From contig NZ_CP144555.1 of the NCBI RefSeq assembly GCF_036607905.1, positions 2,790,001 to 2,854,000 of the forward strand: a DNA stretch of 64,000 nt, in the 5' to 3' direction. Under the pieces are notes generated by a model, which was not told where the DNA came from, ran no database searches, and saw only the letters and a program-made list of their open reading frames with translations. Positions 1 to 10,784 of this stretch are shown here, one piece after another; positions within the stretch are counted from its first letter, which is position 1, and each line of letters begins with the position of its first letter. The position numbers and the translations under genes were made by a program. The DNA is from Streptomyces sp. SCSIO 75703 (GTDB lineage Bacteria > Actinomycetota > Actinomycetes > Streptomycetales > Streptomycetaceae).

Positions 1-798
<798 letters not shown>

Positions 799-859
799 GA
801 CCGAAAGACTACGGTCAGCTTCGATCGCCAACCTGTCGTCACGTGCCCGAAATCGGAAA

Positions 860-891
860 TTCCCACCGGGGCACGAACGCCCCGGTGGGAA
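860..891 (-). terminator. Intrinsic terminator after the lipoprotein gene
   Basis: A perfect 13-bp stem (TTCCCACCGGGGC and its complement) with a 6-base loop lies between the lipoprotein stop and glmS. On the minus strand it is followed by the T-rich run AATTTCC, which fits termination of the upstream lipoprotein transcript. Confidence 0.7.
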
Positions 892-946
892 AAAACGCAG
901 CCGTTCCGCGGGCCCGGCCGACCGGTCCGGGCCCCGGCGAGAACCG

Positions 947-1729
947 TCAGCCGAGCTTCGGGAGCTGCGCGTCCACCAGCTCCGCCGGGAACGCGAAGTC
1001 CTCACCCGTGGCCGCGGAGGCGAAGTTGACGGCCGTGAACGAGGCGAGCGTGGCGCCCTTGCGGACCACGACGACCTTCTGCGGCATCTTGACGTCCTCC
1101 TCGGCGGCCACCGTCAGGGTGAAGGCGAGGCCCTCGTCCCCGCCCTCGGGCGCCTCGGTCACCGCGACCTTCTCGACCTTCAGCTCCTCGCCGAGCACGG
1201 TCGTGGTGAACCCGCCGGAGCACTTCCCGGCCGCCTCGGCCAGGTCCTTCAGCGGCTGCTCGGCACCGCCCTCGTAGGAGGAGAGCGTCACGAACGCCTG
1301 GTCCACGGCCATGGAGGCGAGCAGCATCTCCTCCGGGGACAGGTCGCCCGAGGGCTTCTCGGGCTCACGGGTCCAGGACCGCTTCACGGTGGCCGCGGGG
1401 TCGCCCTGGGCCACGCCGCTCTGCGCGTGGGCGAGCGGCAGGCAGGCGGCGTCGTCGGACGTCACCTTGTCCTTGGTGGCGTCCTCGTCCGCCGCGATCT
1501 TGTCGGTGACCTTGCCGCTCTTGAGGTCCGCCTGGGTCAGCGCGGCCTTCTCCAGCTCGTCGGCGGTGAGCGGCTTGGCCGCCGGGGCGGCCGACGCGGT
1601 CGGGTCGGCCTTGGCGTTGCCGTCGTCCTTCTTGCCGTCGTCCGAGGAACCGCCGCAGGCGGTGACCAGGAGGACCAGGGCGGCGGCGGAGGCCGCGAGG
1701 GCGGTACGGCGGACGGCGTGGGTTGTCAC
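947..1729 (-). CDS. Secreted lipoprotein of unknown function
   Basis: The protein is 260 residues long from a GTG start preceded by the purine-rich sequence GGAAGAAAGAG. It opens with a basic stretch, a hydrophobic signal segment and the lipobox VTAC followed by GGSSDDG, so it should be processed by signal peptidase II and anchored to the outer face of the membrane. The mature part is acidic and Ala-rich and shows no catalytic motif I recognise. A longer in-frame start exists upstream, but it would bury the signal peptide behind about 60 residues. It is divergent from coaA, and its role is unknown. Confidence 0.75.
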   Translation of the reverse strand: MTTHAVRRTALAASAAALVLLVTACGGSSDDGKKDDGNAKADPTASAAPAAKPLTADELEKAALTQADLKSGKVTDKIAADEDATKDKVTSDDAACLPLAHAQSGVAQGDPAATVKRSWTREPEKPSGDLSPEEMLLASMAVDQAFVTLSSYEGGAEQPLKDLAEAAGKCSGGFTTTVLGEELKVEKVAVTEAPEGGDEGLAFTLTVAAEEDVKMPQKVVVVRKGATLASFTAVNFASAATGEDFAFPAELVDAQLPKLG

Positions 1730-2104
1730 GTCGGGCAGCTCTTTCTTCCGGACCCATGGAGGAGCCCACAGGCTTCGCGCGCACCTTACGCACAGGACGC
1801 ACACAGTTGATCTTCGTGTCTCGACCCGGTACCCGACCGTGACAGGGACGTGATCCACCGTGCCCCCCGGCTGCGGCCGGCCGCGCCCCGAGCCCTCGCC
1901 GCCCACCGCCGCTCACGCCTCCCACCAGCGTCTTCCGCCCCCTCCGCGCCCAAGACCACGCGCCCGCCGGCCCCCGGCCCGCCGCCCCGCCCGCCCGTCC
2001 GTCGCGCCGCCCACCGGCACGCCCCTCGCCCCGCCGGCGTCCGTGCCACCCGGGCGTGACGGAGCCCACCTGCCGCCCCGTTCGAACTCCGTTAACAATG
2101 GAAT
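1730..2104. other. Divergent intergenic region, lipoprotein / coaA
   Basis: 375 bases lie between the two divergent starts. The middle part (about 1850-2060) is very C-rich with no convincing gene. The coaA side ends in the A+T-rich patch GTTAACAATGGAAT just before the GTG start. No strong consensus promoter pair was found for either gene. Confidence 0.5.
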
Positions 2105-3094
2105 GTGATCTCTCCGGTCTCCTCGCTGTCCCAGAGCGCCCACCGGCCCCGGCCGGAGGCGACTCCCTACGTCGACCTCACCCGCGCCGAGTGGAGCGCG
2201 CTGCGCGACAAGACACCGCTGCCCCTGACCGCGGAAGAGGTCGAGCAACTGCGCGGCCTCGGCGACGTCATCGACCTCGACGAGGTGCGGGACATCTACC
2301 TCCCGCTCTCCCGCCTGCTCAACCTCTACGTCGGCGCCACCGACGGCCTGCGCGGCGCGCTCAACACCTTCCTCGGCGAGAAGGGCTCCCAGTCCGGCAC
2401 CCCCTTCGTCATAGGGGTCGCCGGCTCGGTCGCGGTCGGCAAGTCCACCGTGGCCCGGCTGCTGCGCGCCCTGCTCTCCCGCTGGCCCGAACACCCGCGC
2501 GTGGAGCGGGTCACCACCGACGGCTTCCTGCTGCCGACCCGGGAGCTGGAGGCCCGCGGACTGATGTCGCGGAAAGGCTTCCCCGAGTCGTACGACCGCC
2601 GCGCGCTGACCCGCTTCGTCGCCGACGTCAAGGCCGGCAAGGACGAGGTCACCGCCCCCGTCTACTCCCACCTCATCTACGACATCGTCCCCGACGAGAA
2701 GCTGGTCGTCCGCCGCCCGGACATCCTCATCGTCGAGGGCCTCAACGTGCTCCAGCCCGCCCTGCCCGGCAAGGACGGCCGCACCCGGGTCGGCCTCGCC
2801 GACTACTTCGACTTCAGCGTGTACGTGGACGCCCGCACCGAGGACGTCGAGCGCTGGTACCTCAACCGCTTCCGTCGGCTGCGCGAGACCGCCTTCCAGG
2901 ACCCCTCCTCGTACTTCCGCAAGTACACGCAGGTCTCGGAGGAGGAGGCCCTCGACTACGCCCGCACCACCTGGCGCACCATCAACAAGCCCAACCTGGT
3001 GGAGAACGTGGCCCCCACCCGCGGCCGGGCCACGCTGGTCGTGCGCAAGGGACCCGACCACAAGGTCCAGCGGCTGCGGCTGCGCAAGCTGTGA
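2105..3094 (+). CDS. coaA: Pantothenate kinase, type I
   Basis: CoaA phosphorylates pantothenate with ATP, the first and rate-setting step of coenzyme A synthesis. The 329-residue protein has the expected length and carries the Walker A motif [12 protein letters not shown] at residues 104-115. Downstream it has VTTDGFLLP and IVEGLNVLQ, typical of the prokaryotic PanK/PRK-type kinase fold. The GTG start has no clear ribosome-binding site. The A+T-rich TTAACAAT sits 6-13 bases upstream, so a leaderless transcript is possible (inference). Confidence 0.95.
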   Translation: MISPVSSLSQSAHRPRPEATPYVDLTRAEWSALRDKTPLPLTAEEVEQLRGLGDVIDLDEVRDIYLPLSRLLNLYVGATDGLRGALNTFLGEKGSQSGTPFVIGVAGSVAVGKSTVARLLRALLSRWPEHPRVERVTTDGFLLPTRELEARGLMSRKGFPESYDRRALTRFVADVKAGKDEVTAPVYSHLIYDIVPDEKLVVRRPDILIVEGLNVLQPALPGKDGRTRVGLADYFDFSVYVDARTEDVERWYLNRFRRLRETAFQDPSSYFRKYTQVSEEEALDYARTTWRTINKPNLVENVAPTRGRATLVVRKGPDHKVQRLRLRKL

Positions 3095-3119
3095 CACCGG
3101 GCCTGTTACAAAGGGCCGC

Positions 3120-4094
3120 ATGCTGCACCTGCGCCTGATCGTCCCGGCAGACCGGACCGCCGAAGCCGTCGACCTGATCGACCGGACGGTCGGCACCGCC
3201 CACCTCGTGGTGCTGCCGGGCGCGGCCCGCGACCCCGCCGGTGACGTCGTGCTGTGCGACGTCGCCCGCGAAACCGGCGACGAGCTGATCAGCGGCCTCC
3301 AGGACCTGGGCGTCGACCGCGGCGGGGCCATCACCGCCGAGAGCCTCGACCTCTCCCTGTCGCGGCAGGCGGAGCGGGCCGAACGGGAGGCTCCCGGCGA
3401 GGCGGCCGACGCGGTGCTGTGGGAGCAGTTGGAGGAGGCGACGCAGGAGGAGTCGACCCTGTCGATCACCTACGTCGCCTTCATCACGCTCGCCACGATG
3501 ATCGCGGCCTGCGGCGTGGTGCTGGACAACGCGGTGCTGATCGTGGGCGCGATGGCGGTCGGCCCGGAGTTCGGCCCGCTGGCCGGCATCTGCACGGCGA
3601 TCGTGCAGCGGGCGCCGCGGCTCGCCCTGCGCTCCGCCCTCGCGCTGGTGCTGGGCTTCGCCGCGGCGATGGCGGTGACGGCGGGCTTCACCCTCTTCAT
3701 GGACGCGGTGGGGCTGTTCGGCAGGGACCGGCTGGAGGGGGCGCGGCCCAACACCGGCTTCGTCGCGGCCCCGGACTGGTTCTCGTTCGTGGTCGCGGTG
3801 CTCGCCGGCATCGCCGGGACGCTCTCACTGACCTCCGCCAAGTCGGGGGCCCTGGTCGGCGTGGCGATCTCCGTGACGACGGTGCCCGCCGCGGCGAACG
3901 CGGCCGTCGCCCTCGTCTACGGCGACACCCACCAGAGCTGGCACTCGGCACAGCAACTGGTGCTCAACCTGTTCGGGATCGTCCTGGCCGGGACGCTGAC
4001 GCTGCTCACCCAGAAGGCGCTGTGGGCCTGGCGCCGTCCGCGGACCACGCGCCCGGCCCGCCCGCGCGGCCGGCGGGGGTCACGGCCCGCCTGA
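3120..4094 (+). CDS. DUF389-family integral membrane protein
   Basis: The protein has 324 residues. Residues 1-115 form a soluble N-terminal domain rich in Asp and Glu. After that come about six hydrophobic segments containing the family-typical stretch VGAMAVGPEFGPLAGI. This matches DUF389 proteins, whose biochemical role is not established. The ATG is preceded by AAAGGG and lies 25 bases after coaA on the same strand, so the two may be cotranscribed. The C-terminus is a short Arg/Pro-rich cytoplasmic tail. Confidence 0.85.
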   Translation: MLHLRLIVPADRTAEAVDLIDRTVGTAHLVVLPGAARDPAGDVVLCDVARETGDELISGLQDLGVDRGGAITAESLDLSLSRQAERAEREAPGEAADAVLWEQLEEATQEESTLSITYVAFITLATMIAACGVVLDNAVLIVGAMAVGPEFGPLAGICTAIVQRAPRLALRSALALVLGFAAAMAVTAGFTLFMDAVGLFGRDRLEGARPNTGFVAAPDWFSFVVAVLAGIAGTLSLTSAKSGALVGVAISVTTVPAAANAAVALVYGDTHQSWHSAQQLVLNLFGIVLAGTLTLLTQKALWAWRRPRTTRPARPRGRRGSRPA

Positions 4095-4166
4095 CGCCTC
4101 CCCGCCGGCCCGGGCCCGTGGTGCCGGCCCGGCCTCCTGCCCGCGGCCCGACGCGCGGCGACCGCC

Positions 4167-5525
4167 TCAGCCCAGGGCCGACTTGACGGCGTCGGCGAGC
4201 CGCCCCGCGACCGAGCGGGCCTGCTCGATGTCGGACGCCTCGACCATCACGCGGACCAGCGGCTCGGTGCCGGAGGGGCGCAGCAGGACCCGTCCGGTGG
4301 TGCCCAGTTCGTGCTCGGCCTCGGTGACCGCGGTGGCCAGTTCGGCGGAGGTCCGCACCCGCGTCTTGTCCACGTCGGGCACGTTGACCAGGACCTGCGG
4401 CAGCCGCTCCATGACGGAGGCGAGGTCCCGGAGGGTACGCCCGGTCTCGGCGACCCGCGCGGCCAGCATCAGGCCGGTCAGGGTGCCGTCGCCGGTGGTG
4501 GCGTGGTCGAGGATGATGACGTGCCCGGACTGCTCGCCGCCGAGCGCGAAGCCCTCGGCCTTCATCTTCTCCAGGACGTACCGGTCGCCGACCGCGGTCT
4601 GCACGAGCCGGATGCCCTCGCGCTCCATGGCCAGCTTGAAGCCCAGGTTGGACATGACGGTGCCGACGACGGTGTCGCGGCGCAGCGCGGAGCGCTCCCG
4701 CATCGACACCGCGAGCACGGCGAGGATCTGGTCCCCGTCGACCTCGGCGCCGGTGTGGTCCACGGCCAGGCAGCGGTCGGCGTCGCCGTCGTGGGCGATA
4801 CCGAGGTCGGCGCCGTGCTCGACGACGGCCGCTTTGAGCAGGTCGAGGTGGGTGGAACCGCAGCCGTCGTTGATGTTGAGGCCGTCCGGCACCGCGCCGA
4901 TGGTGACGACATCGGCCCCGGCCCGCGCGAACGCCTCGGGCGAGACCCGGGACGCCGCGCCGTGCGCCTCGTCGAGGACGATCTTCAGCCCGTCCAGCCG
5001 GTTGGGCAGGACGCCGACGAGGTGGGCGACGTACTGGTCCAGGCCCTCGTCGTAGTCGCGCACCCGGCCGACGCCGACGCCGGTGGGCCGCTCCCAGGGG
5101 GCGCCGGTGCGGTGCTCGGCGTAGACGGACTCGATGCGGTCCTCCAGCTCGTCGGCGAGCTTGTGGCCGCCGCGGGCGAAGAACTTGATGCCGTTGTCGG
5201 GCATGGCGTTGTGGCTGGCGGAGAGCATCACGCCGAGGTCGGCGCCGAGCGCGCCGGTGAGGTGGGCCACCGCGGGCGTCGGCAGCACGCCGACCCGCAG
5301 CACGTCCACGCCGGCGCTGGCCAGCCCCGCCACCACGGCCGCCTCCAGGAACTCGCCGGAGGCCCGCGGGTCCCGCCCGACCACGGCGGTGGGCCGGTGC
5401 CCGGCGAAGGTGCCCGCCTCGGCCAGTACGTGCGCCGCGGCGACCGAGAGGCCGAGCGCCAGCTCGGCGGTCAGGTCCGCGTTGGCGACGCCCCGCACGC
5501 CGTCCGTGCCGAAGAGTCGTCCCAC
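4167..5525 (-). CDS. glmM: Phosphoglucosamine mutase
   Basis: GlmM interconverts glucosamine-6-phosphate and glucosamine-1-phosphate on the way to UDP-GlcNAc and peptidoglycan. The 452-residue protein begins [12 protein letters not shown] from a GTG preceded by AGGAGG, which decides the start over a longer in-frame frame upstream. The phosphoserine loop SASHN is at residues 102-106 (catalytic Ser near 104), the metal site DGDADRC is central, and the C-terminal phosphate-binding loop [12 protein letters not shown] is present. All four domains of the alpha-D-phosphohexomutase fold are accounted for. Confidence 0.96.
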   Translation of the reverse strand: MGRLFGTDGVRGVANADLTAELALGLSVAAAHVLAEAGTFAGHRPTAVVGRDPRASGEFLEAAVVAGLASAGVDVLRVGVLPTPAVAHLTGALGADLGVMLSASHNAMPDNGIKFFARGGHKLADELEDRIESVYAEHRTGAPWERPTGVGVGRVRDYDEGLDQYVAHLVGVLPNRLDGLKIVLDEAHGAASRVSPEAFARAGADVVTIGAVPDGLNINDGCGSTHLDLLKAAVVEHGADLGIAHDGDADRCLAVDHTGAEVDGDQILAVLAVSMRERSALRRDTVVGTVMSNLGFKLAMEREGIRLVQTAVGDRYVLEKMKAEGFALGGEQSGHVIILDHATTGDGTLTGLMLAARVAETGRTLRDLASVMERLPQVLVNVPDVDKTRVRTSAELATAVTEAEHELGTTGRVLLRPSGTEPLVRVMVEASDIEQARSVAGRLADAVKSALG

Positions 5526-5688
5526 TTGTCCTCCTGAGGAAACGTCAAGTTCCAGAGCGCTGAGGTGCGGCCCGCGCAGACGGCTCCCGGTTCCGGGGCA
5601 CATGATGACCCTGGCACTGATCCAGCCATCCGGTCACACAAGCCTTTGAACGTCTTGTGTCGTTATACGCCTAGTGGCGGTGAGAAAC

Positions 5689-5728
5689 GAACGCCCCGGC
5701 AGCACTGTGGCGTGCCGCCGGGGCGTTC
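5689..5728 (-). terminator. Terminator after rpsI
   Basis: A 12-bp perfect stem (GAACGCCCCGGC with its complement) lies between the rpsI stop and glmM. On the minus strand it is followed by GTTTCTC. This ends the rplM-rpsI transcript. Confidence 0.75.
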
Positions 5729-5783
5729 GGAGTACGTGGAGCGAGCCGGACCGGCTCGCGGTACGCACGAGCAGGCAGCGAGC

Positions 5784-6296
5784 TTAGCGCTTGCTGTACT
5801 GCGGAGCCTTGCGGGCCTTCTTCAGACCGGCCTTCTTCCGCTCGACCGCGCGGTCGTCGCGGCGCAGGAAGCCGGCCTTCTTCAGGGGGCCGCGGTTGTT
5901 GTCGACGTCGGCCTCGTTCAGCGCGCGGGCGACGCCCAGGCGCAGGGCACCGGCCTGACCGGAGACACCGCCGCCGGCGATACGGGCGACGACGTCGTAA
6001 CGGTCGTCCAGCTCGAGCACCTTGAAGGGCTCGTTGACCTCCTGCTGGTGCACCTTGTTCGGGAAGTAGTCCTCGAGGGTGCGGCCGTTGATCTTCCACT
6101 TGCCGGTGCCCGGGATGATCCGGACACGGGCGATGGCGTTCTTGCGGCGGCCCAGGCCGGCGGCCGGCTGCGGCTCGCCGAAGCGGGAGGCCAGCGACTC
6201 CGAGGTGTACTCGCCCTCGACGGGGACCTCGGACTCGGTGGTGTAGCTGTCGATGTCGATCTCTTCGAGCGGCTGCTCGGCAGTGGTCTCGGCCAC
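5784..6296 (-). CDS. rpsI: 30S ribosomal protein S9
   Basis: S9 (uS9) sits in the head of the small subunit, and its C-terminal tail contacts P-site tRNA. The 170-residue protein ends in the conserved [11 protein letters not shown]. It is longer than the roughly 130-residue E. coli protein because of an acidic N-terminal extension of about 45 residues, common in actinobacteria. The GTG start follows GAGGAGC. It is the second gene after rplM, with 42 bases between them. Confidence 0.97.
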   Translation of the reverse strand: MAETTAEQPLEEIDIDSYTTESEVPVEGEYTSESLASRFGEPQPAAGLGRRKNAIARVRIIPGTGKWKINGRTLEDYFPNKVHQQEVNEPFKVLELDDRYDVVARIAGGGVSGQAGALRLGVARALNEADVDNNRGPLKKAGFLRRDDRAVERKKAGLKKARKAPQYSKR

Positions 6297-6338
6297 GATG
6301 CTCCTCAGATTCTCTTCAGTCTTAGGGGGTGGCCGTAC

Positions 6339-6782
6339 TTACTGCGCGACCTGGGTGATCTCGAACGGCACCGGCTGCTGGGCGCCGTGCGGGTGCTGGT
6401 CACCCTTGTAGACCTTCAGCTTCGAGAGCATCTGACGGCCCAGGGAGTTCTTCGGGAGCATGCCCTTGACGGCCTTCTCGACGGCCTTCTCCGGGTTCTT
6501 GTCCAGCAGCTCGTCGTAGCGCACCGAGCGCAGACCGCCGGGGTAGCCGGAGTGGCGGTAGGCCAGCTTCTGGCTCCGCTTGTTGCCGGAGAGGTGCACC
6601 TTGTCGGCGTTGATGATGACGACGAAGTCACCGGTGTCGACGTGGGGCGCGTAGATCGGCTTGTGCTTGCCACGCAGGAGGGAGGCGGCGGTGGAGGCCA
6701 GACGACCCAGGACGACGTCCTGGGCGTCGATGACGTGCCACTGGCGCGTCACATCGCCGGGCTTGGGGCTGTACGTACGCAC
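6339..6782 (-). CDS. rplM: 50S ribosomal protein L13
   Basis: L13 (uL13) is an early-assembling large-subunit protein. The 147-residue sequence begins [11 protein letters not shown] from a GTG and contains the family motifs [16 protein letters not shown] and HSGYPGGLR. It is first in a two-gene operon with rpsI. The upstream gap to the GT87 gene is 207 bases and probably carries the promoter and leader, but I could not pick a convincing -35/-10 pair there. Confidence 0.97.
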   Translation of the reverse strand: MRTYSPKPGDVTRQWHVIDAQDVVLGRLASTAASLLRGKHKPIYAPHVDTGDFVVIINADKVHLSGNKRSQKLAYRHSGYPGGLRSVRYDELLDKNPEKAVEKAVKGMLPKNSLGRQMLSKLKVYKGDQHPHGAQQPVPFEITQVAQ

Positions 6783-6989
6783 GGTTCGTAGCCTTCGCTT
6801 CTTCAGTGATTGGTCCTGACAAGGTCACCGAAGACGATCAGACAGCCCTGACCGCACTGCGGTGACGCAAACCGCGTGCAGGTCGCTGGTCATCGGTCTC
6901 GGTCGACCGGTGTAAGGGCCCCTCACGTGAGAATGAGCAAGCCAATACACATAACGACTGTGCAGAATACCCGGGCCGCGCCAGCGGGG

Positions 6990-8195
6990 TCAAAACGGGG
7001 TCGCCGGCGCACGTACCGCCTCACGCGCGCCCCCTGCGCGCCCCTCCCCGCCGGGCGGCCCGGAGCCGGCGCGGGCCCGCCCGGCCACCGTCACGGCGAG
7101 GACACAGAGCGTGAACGCGTCCTTGAAGGCACGCCGCCGCTCCGCCTCCAGCCACGGCCACGGCACCCCGGGAACCTGCGGCACCAGGGCGATCCAGAAC
7201 CCGGGGCGCCGCGCCGCCGACCCCGCCGCCGGCAGCCCGGCGAGCAGCACCGGCAGCACCACCAGGAGGTAGTGGTCGTACGAGGGCCGGGACACGAGGA
7301 ACGCCGAGAGCATCAGCCCCGCCCCGGTCTCCGCCAGCCGCCCGGGACCCGGGTCCGCCCGCCGCCAGCGCAGGTACGCGCAGAGCACCCCGGCCCCGGC
7401 CGCCAGCAGCGCGGCGCCCTCCGCGAACACGGCCGGCACCCCGAGCCGGGGCAGCACGGCCGCCGGGGACGCCTCGTAGAACCGGACGAAGCCGTCGTCG
7501 CCGTGGAGCAGGAAGGGCAGGGTGCGGGTGACGAAGCCGGCCGGGTCGGGCATCAGCAGCGCCGCCGCGGCGGAGGCCAGCACGGGCGGCAGTACGGCGG
7601 CGGCCAGCGCCCTCGGCCGGCGGGCGAACACGAACAGCAGGGCCACCGGCGCGAGCAGCGGCTTGAGCGCGACGGCCGCCCCGACCACCGCGCCCGCCGC
7701 CGTCCACCGCCCCCGGCTCGCCAGCAGCAGACACAGCGGCAGGGCCACCACCGCCACCACCGTCCAGTTGCCGAGCCGCACCAGGTGGCCGAAGGGCGCG
7801 AAGCCCGCCGCGAGGGCGAGCGGTCCGAGCGCCGCGAGGCGGCTGCGAAGCGGCACCCCGTGCAGCCGCAGCGCACAGCCCCAGGCCAGCACCAGCAGGG
7901 CCGTCACCGCGCACGGCACCAGCACGCGGAGCACCGCCCCGGGCAGCAGCGCCTCGGGCACGGCGGCCGGCACCGCGCTCGGCAGGTACAGGAAGTGCGG
8001 GTCGTCGTAGGGGGAGCCGCCGGCGAGCCAGGTGCGGGCCGCCCGGACCACGATCGCGTTGTCCATCCCGCCGTCCGGCGCCGACCGCGCGGCACTCGCC
8101 GCGATCGCCGCCGGCACCGCCGCGGACACCGCCCACAGGTACCGCTCGGCCGGTCGCACCAACCACCCGGAGATGTCGTCTTTGCCCGTCCGCAT
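6990..8195 (-). CDS. GT87-family integral membrane glycosyltransferase
   Basis: The protein has 401 residues and about ten hydrophobic segments. The early periplasmic loop holds TWLAGGSPYDDPHFLYLPS, typical of the GT87/DUF2029 polyprenyl-phosphate-mannose-dependent transferases of actinobacteria. A later HLVRLGNWTVVAVVALPLCL segment also fits. The exact acceptor is unknown; related actinobacterial enzymes act in lipomannan and other cell-envelope glycan synthesis. The ATG has no strong ribosome-binding site. It is divergent from the next gene by 65 bases and is transcribed toward rplM. Confidence 0.75.
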   Translation of the reverse strand: MRTGKDDISGWLVRPAERYLWAVSAAVPAAIAASAARSAPDGGMDNAIVVRAARTWLAGGSPYDDPHFLYLPSAVPAAVPEALLPGAVLRVLVPCAVTALLVLAWGCALRLHGVPLRSRLAALGPLALAAGFAPFGHLVRLGNWTVVAVVALPLCLLLASRGRWTAAGAVVGAAVALKPLLAPVALLFVFARRPRALAAAVLPPVLASAAAALLMPDPAGFVTRTLPFLLHGDDGFVRFYEASPAAVLPRLGVPAVFAEGAALLAAGAGVLCAYLRWRRADPGPGRLAETGAGLMLSAFLVSRPSYDHYLLVVLPVLLAGLPAAGSAARRPGFWIALVPQVPGVPWPWLEAERRRAFKDAFTLCVLAVTVAGRARAGSGPPGGEGRAGGAREAVRAPATPF

Positions 8196-8269
8196 GGCAG
8201 GAACGCTAGGCGCTGCACGGCCCTCGGAGGCGGACCAGCACGCCTCCAGGCCCGTCTAAGATGCCGCCC

Positions 8270-9145
8270 ATGAGCTTTGGGCAGGGGGGACCTCAGTCAC
8301 CGTGGGATCCCTGGAAACCGCACTCTCAGCAAGAAGGACCCTGGACCGGCGACGGTGACCGGACACCCGACTGGGCCGCCCTCGCGGAGGCGTCGGAGGC
8401 GCGTGCCCGACGGCGCCGGATGCTGTTCGTCGGCGGCGGCGCGCTGGCCACCGTGGCGATAGCCGGCGCCGTCGCCGTGGCGGTCGTCTCGGCGAACGGC
8501 TCCGACAAGACGCCGGCCTCCTCGCAGGGGCCCACGACGGACCTGCCGAGCCAGTCCGGCGGGCCGTCCTTCGCCCCGACCAGCGCGCCGCCGCCGCTGG
8601 ACCCGAAGGAGTTCATCTCCAGCGCGGCCAAGGACAAGGCGCCCCTCGGCCCGGACCTGCTCTTCCCCGGCACCCAGCTCACCCAGGGCGACGCGGTCTA
8701 CAAGAAGGGCCCGACCGCCGACACCCGCACCTGTTCCTCGGCCGTCCAGGGCACCCTGCCCCAGGTCCTGGACGCCAACGGCTGCACCCGCCTGATCCGC
8801 GTCACCTACACCCGCGACGACATCGCCGTCACCGTCGGCGTGGCCGTCTTCGACACCGAGGCGCAGGCCGCGAAGGCCAAGGGCGAAGCCGACAGGAAGA
8901 GCCTCGTGCGCTCGCTGTCCGGCGGCGGGGTCGAGTCCTTCTGCACGGGCGCCGTCTGCCGCTCCACCACCAACGCCTACGGCCGCTACGCCTACTTCAC
9001 GGTCGGCGGCTTCACCGACGGCGAGAACGTGACGGAGCAGGCCACCGACGTCTTCCGGGCCGGCGACGACCTGGCCGAGTTCGCCTTCCGCCAGATCCAC
9101 CGCCGCGGCGAGGCCCAGGCGTCCGCCGCGGCCACCGCGAGCTGA
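8270..9145 (+). CDS. Membrane-anchored extracellular protein of unknown function
   Basis: The protein has about 291 residues from the ATG at MSFGQGGPQSPWDP; another ATG lies three codons upstream. A Trp/Pro-rich cytoplasmic segment and an Arg cluster (RARRRR) precede a single hydrophobic helix near residues 52-74, so the orientation is N-in, C-out. A Ser/Pro/Thr-rich linker leads to an outside domain with four Cys residues (about 155, 172, 225 and 230) that could form two disulfides. No enzymatic motif was recognised. It converges on truA with a 19-base gap. Confidence 0.7.
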   Translation: MSFGQGGPQSPWDPWKPHSQQEGPWTGDGDRTPDWAALAEASEARARRRRMLFVGGGALATVAIAGAVAVAVVSANGSDKTPASSQGPTTDLPSQSGGPSFAPTSAPPPLDPKEFISSAAKDKAPLGPDLLFPGTQLTQGDAVYKKGPTADTRTCSSAVQGTLPQVLDANGCTRLIRVTYTRDDIAVTVGVAVFDTEAQAAKAKGEADRKSLVRSLSGGGVESFCTGAVCRSTTNAYGRYAYFTVGGFTDGENVTEQATDVFRAGDDLAEFAFRQIHRRGEAQASAAATAS

Positions 9146-9164
9146 CCCGGGGCCGCACGCCCGG

Positions 9165-10025
9165 TCAGCAGCAGCCCCCCGCCCCCGGAAGGGTGCGGCG
9201 GTTGCGGGACTCGCGGTTGCGGGCGGCGAGCAGGTGGTCCGGCGGGTAGCCGACCTCCTCCAGCGTCAGCCCGTGCGGGCGCACCACGTGGACGGCCGAG
9301 TCGCGGACGCCCGCCGCCAGCACCTTGGCGGGCCAGTCGGGCGCGCGGTGGCCGTCGCCGACGAACAGCAGCGCCCCGATCAGGGAACGCACCATGTTGT
9401 GGCAGAAGGCGTCCGCCCGGACCGTGGCGGTGACGATGCCGTCGTCGCCGCGGCGCAGGCTCAGCTCCTGGAGGGTGCGGATGGTCGTCGCGCCCTCCCG
9501 GCGCTTGCAGTAGGCCGCGAAGTCGTGTTCCCCGAGCAGACCCCGGGCGGCCTCGTTCATCGCGTCCACGTCCAGCGGCCAGTCGTGCCACAGCACGTGG
9601 CCACGCAGCAGCGGGTCGGCGCCGCCGGGGGCGTCGGTGACCCGGTAGGCGTAGCGCCGCCAGACCGCCGAGAAACGGGCGTCGAACCCGGCCGGAGCCT
9701 CGGTGAGGGACCACACCCGCACGTCCTTGGGGAGCCGCCCGGCGAGCCGCTTCAGCAGTTTCTCCCGGTGCTCCGCCCACAGTTCCCCGGGCAGGTCCAC
9801 GTGGGCCACCTGGCCCCGCGCGTGCACCCCGGCGTCGGTCCGCCCGGCCACCGTCAGCTCGTACGTCGTCTCCCTGGACCGCGTGACCGTGCGCAGCGCG
9901 TCCTCGATCTCCCCCTGCACGGTCCGCCGGCCGCCCGCCTGCCGGGCCCAGCCGGAGAACTCCGTGCCGTCGTAGGAGAGGTCCAGGCGCACGCGTACGT
10001 GTCCGGGCCGTACTTCGTCACTCAC
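9165..10025 (-). CDS. truA: tRNA pseudouridine(38-40) synthase
   Basis: TruA converts uridines 38-40 in the anticodon stem-loop of tRNAs to pseudouridine. The 286-residue protein has the catalytic motif GRTDAGVHA with Asp64, and the later motif [17 protein letters not shown]. It lies 91 bases downstream of rplQ, beyond a hairpin terminator at 10068-10099, so it depends on readthrough or its own promoter. The position after rplQ is conserved in many bacteria. Confidence 0.95.
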   Translation of the reverse strand: MSDEVRPGHVRVRLDLSYDGTEFSGWARQAGGRRTVQGEIEDALRTVTRSRETTYELTVAGRTDAGVHARGQVAHVDLPGELWAEHREKLLKRLAGRLPKDVRVWSLTEAPAGFDARFSAVWRRYAYRVTDAPGGADPLLRGHVLWHDWPLDVDAMNEAARGLLGEHDFAAYCKRREGATTIRTLQELSLRRGDDGIVTATVRADAFCHNMVRSLIGALLFVGDGHRAPDWPAKVLAAGVRDSAVHVVRPHGLTLEEVGYPPDHLLAARNRESRNRRTLPGAGGCC

Positions 10026-10067
10026 CTCTAGATCCTCTCAGGTGCCGGGGCACCCCCGGTACGCGAA

Positions 10068-10099
10068 AGCGGGCCCGCCCCGCAGGGGGCGGACCCGCT
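10068..10099 (-). terminator. Terminator after rplQ
   Basis: A 14-bp stem with one mismatch and a 4-base loop lies between the rplQ stop and truA. On the minus strand it is followed by TTTCGCG. It marks the end of the alpha operon, with possible partial readthrough into truA. Confidence 0.7.
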
Positions 10100-10116
10100 C
10101 ACCGCGAGACGGTGTC

Positions 10117-10635
10117 TCAGGCGTCCTTGTCGTCCTTGGCGTCCTCGGCCGGAGCCTCGGCAGCCTCGACGGCCTCGGCCGGCTGGGCCTCGGCGGCCTC
10201 GTCCTTCCTGAGGGCGTCCTCCTTGACCGCGCGCTTCGTCGCGGCCTCGGCCTCACCGGTGGCCTCCTGCGCCACGGTCAGCGCCTCGACCAGCTCGATG
10301 ACGGCCATGGGCGCGTTGTCACCGCGGCGGTTGCCCACCTTGGTGATCCGGGTGTAGCCACCCGGGCGGTTCTCGTACCGCGGGCCGATCTCGGTGAAGA
10401 GCGTGTGGACGATGCCCTTGTCCGTGATGACCTGGAGCACCTGGCGGCGGTTGTGAAGGTCGCCCTTCTTCGCCTTGGTGATCAGACGCTCGGCGTAGGG
10501 CCGCAGGCGGCGGGCCTTCGACTCGGTCGTCTTGATGCGGCCGTGCTCGAAGAGCGACTTCGCGAGGTTCGCGAGGAGCAGCTTCTCGTGCGCGGCGCTG
10601 CCGCCCAGACGGGCACCCTTGGCGGGCTTCGGCAT
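10117..10635 (-). CDS. rplQ: 50S ribosomal protein L17
   Basis: L17 (bL17) lies near the exit tunnel. Residues 1-115 carry the whole family core ([17 protein letters not shown], then [21 protein letters not shown]). An Ala/Glu/Lys-rich tail of about 50 residues makes it 172 long against about 127 in E. coli. The start follows AGGAGAATC. The gap to rpoA is 149 bases and holds the repeat GTACCTGGTACGGC, also present upstream of rpsM. Confidence 0.97.
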   Translation of the reverse strand: MPKPAKGARLGGSAAHEKLLLANLAKSLFEHGRIKTTESKARRLRPYAERLITKAKKGDLHNRRQVLQVITDKGIVHTLFTEIGPRYENRPGGYTRITKVGNRRGDNAPMAVIELVEALTVAQEATGEAEAATKRAVKEDALRKDEAAEAQPAEAVEAAEAPAEDAKDDKDA

Positions 10636-10661
10636 GGTGATTCTCCTAGGTGTCTGCCCCG

Positions 10662-10675
10662 GCCGTACCAGGTAC
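10662..10675 (-). repeat. 14-base element with GTACC/GGTAC dyad, copy 1 (rplQ leader)
   Basis: GTACCTGGTACGGC lies 27-40 bases before the rplQ start on the coding strand. An identical copy lies upstream of rpsM at 12828-12841. The core GTACC-T-GGTAC is an inverted repeat able to form a short hairpin. Confidence 0.6.
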
Positions 10676-10784
10676 CGGGGTCAGTATCCGAGCAGGCGGT
10701 CGCCTGTCGGAGATCCGGGGGCCCGCGCGGGGCCCCCGGAGGCGGGACCGGTCAGCGCCGATCGAGCCGGACGGGCCGGGTCAA

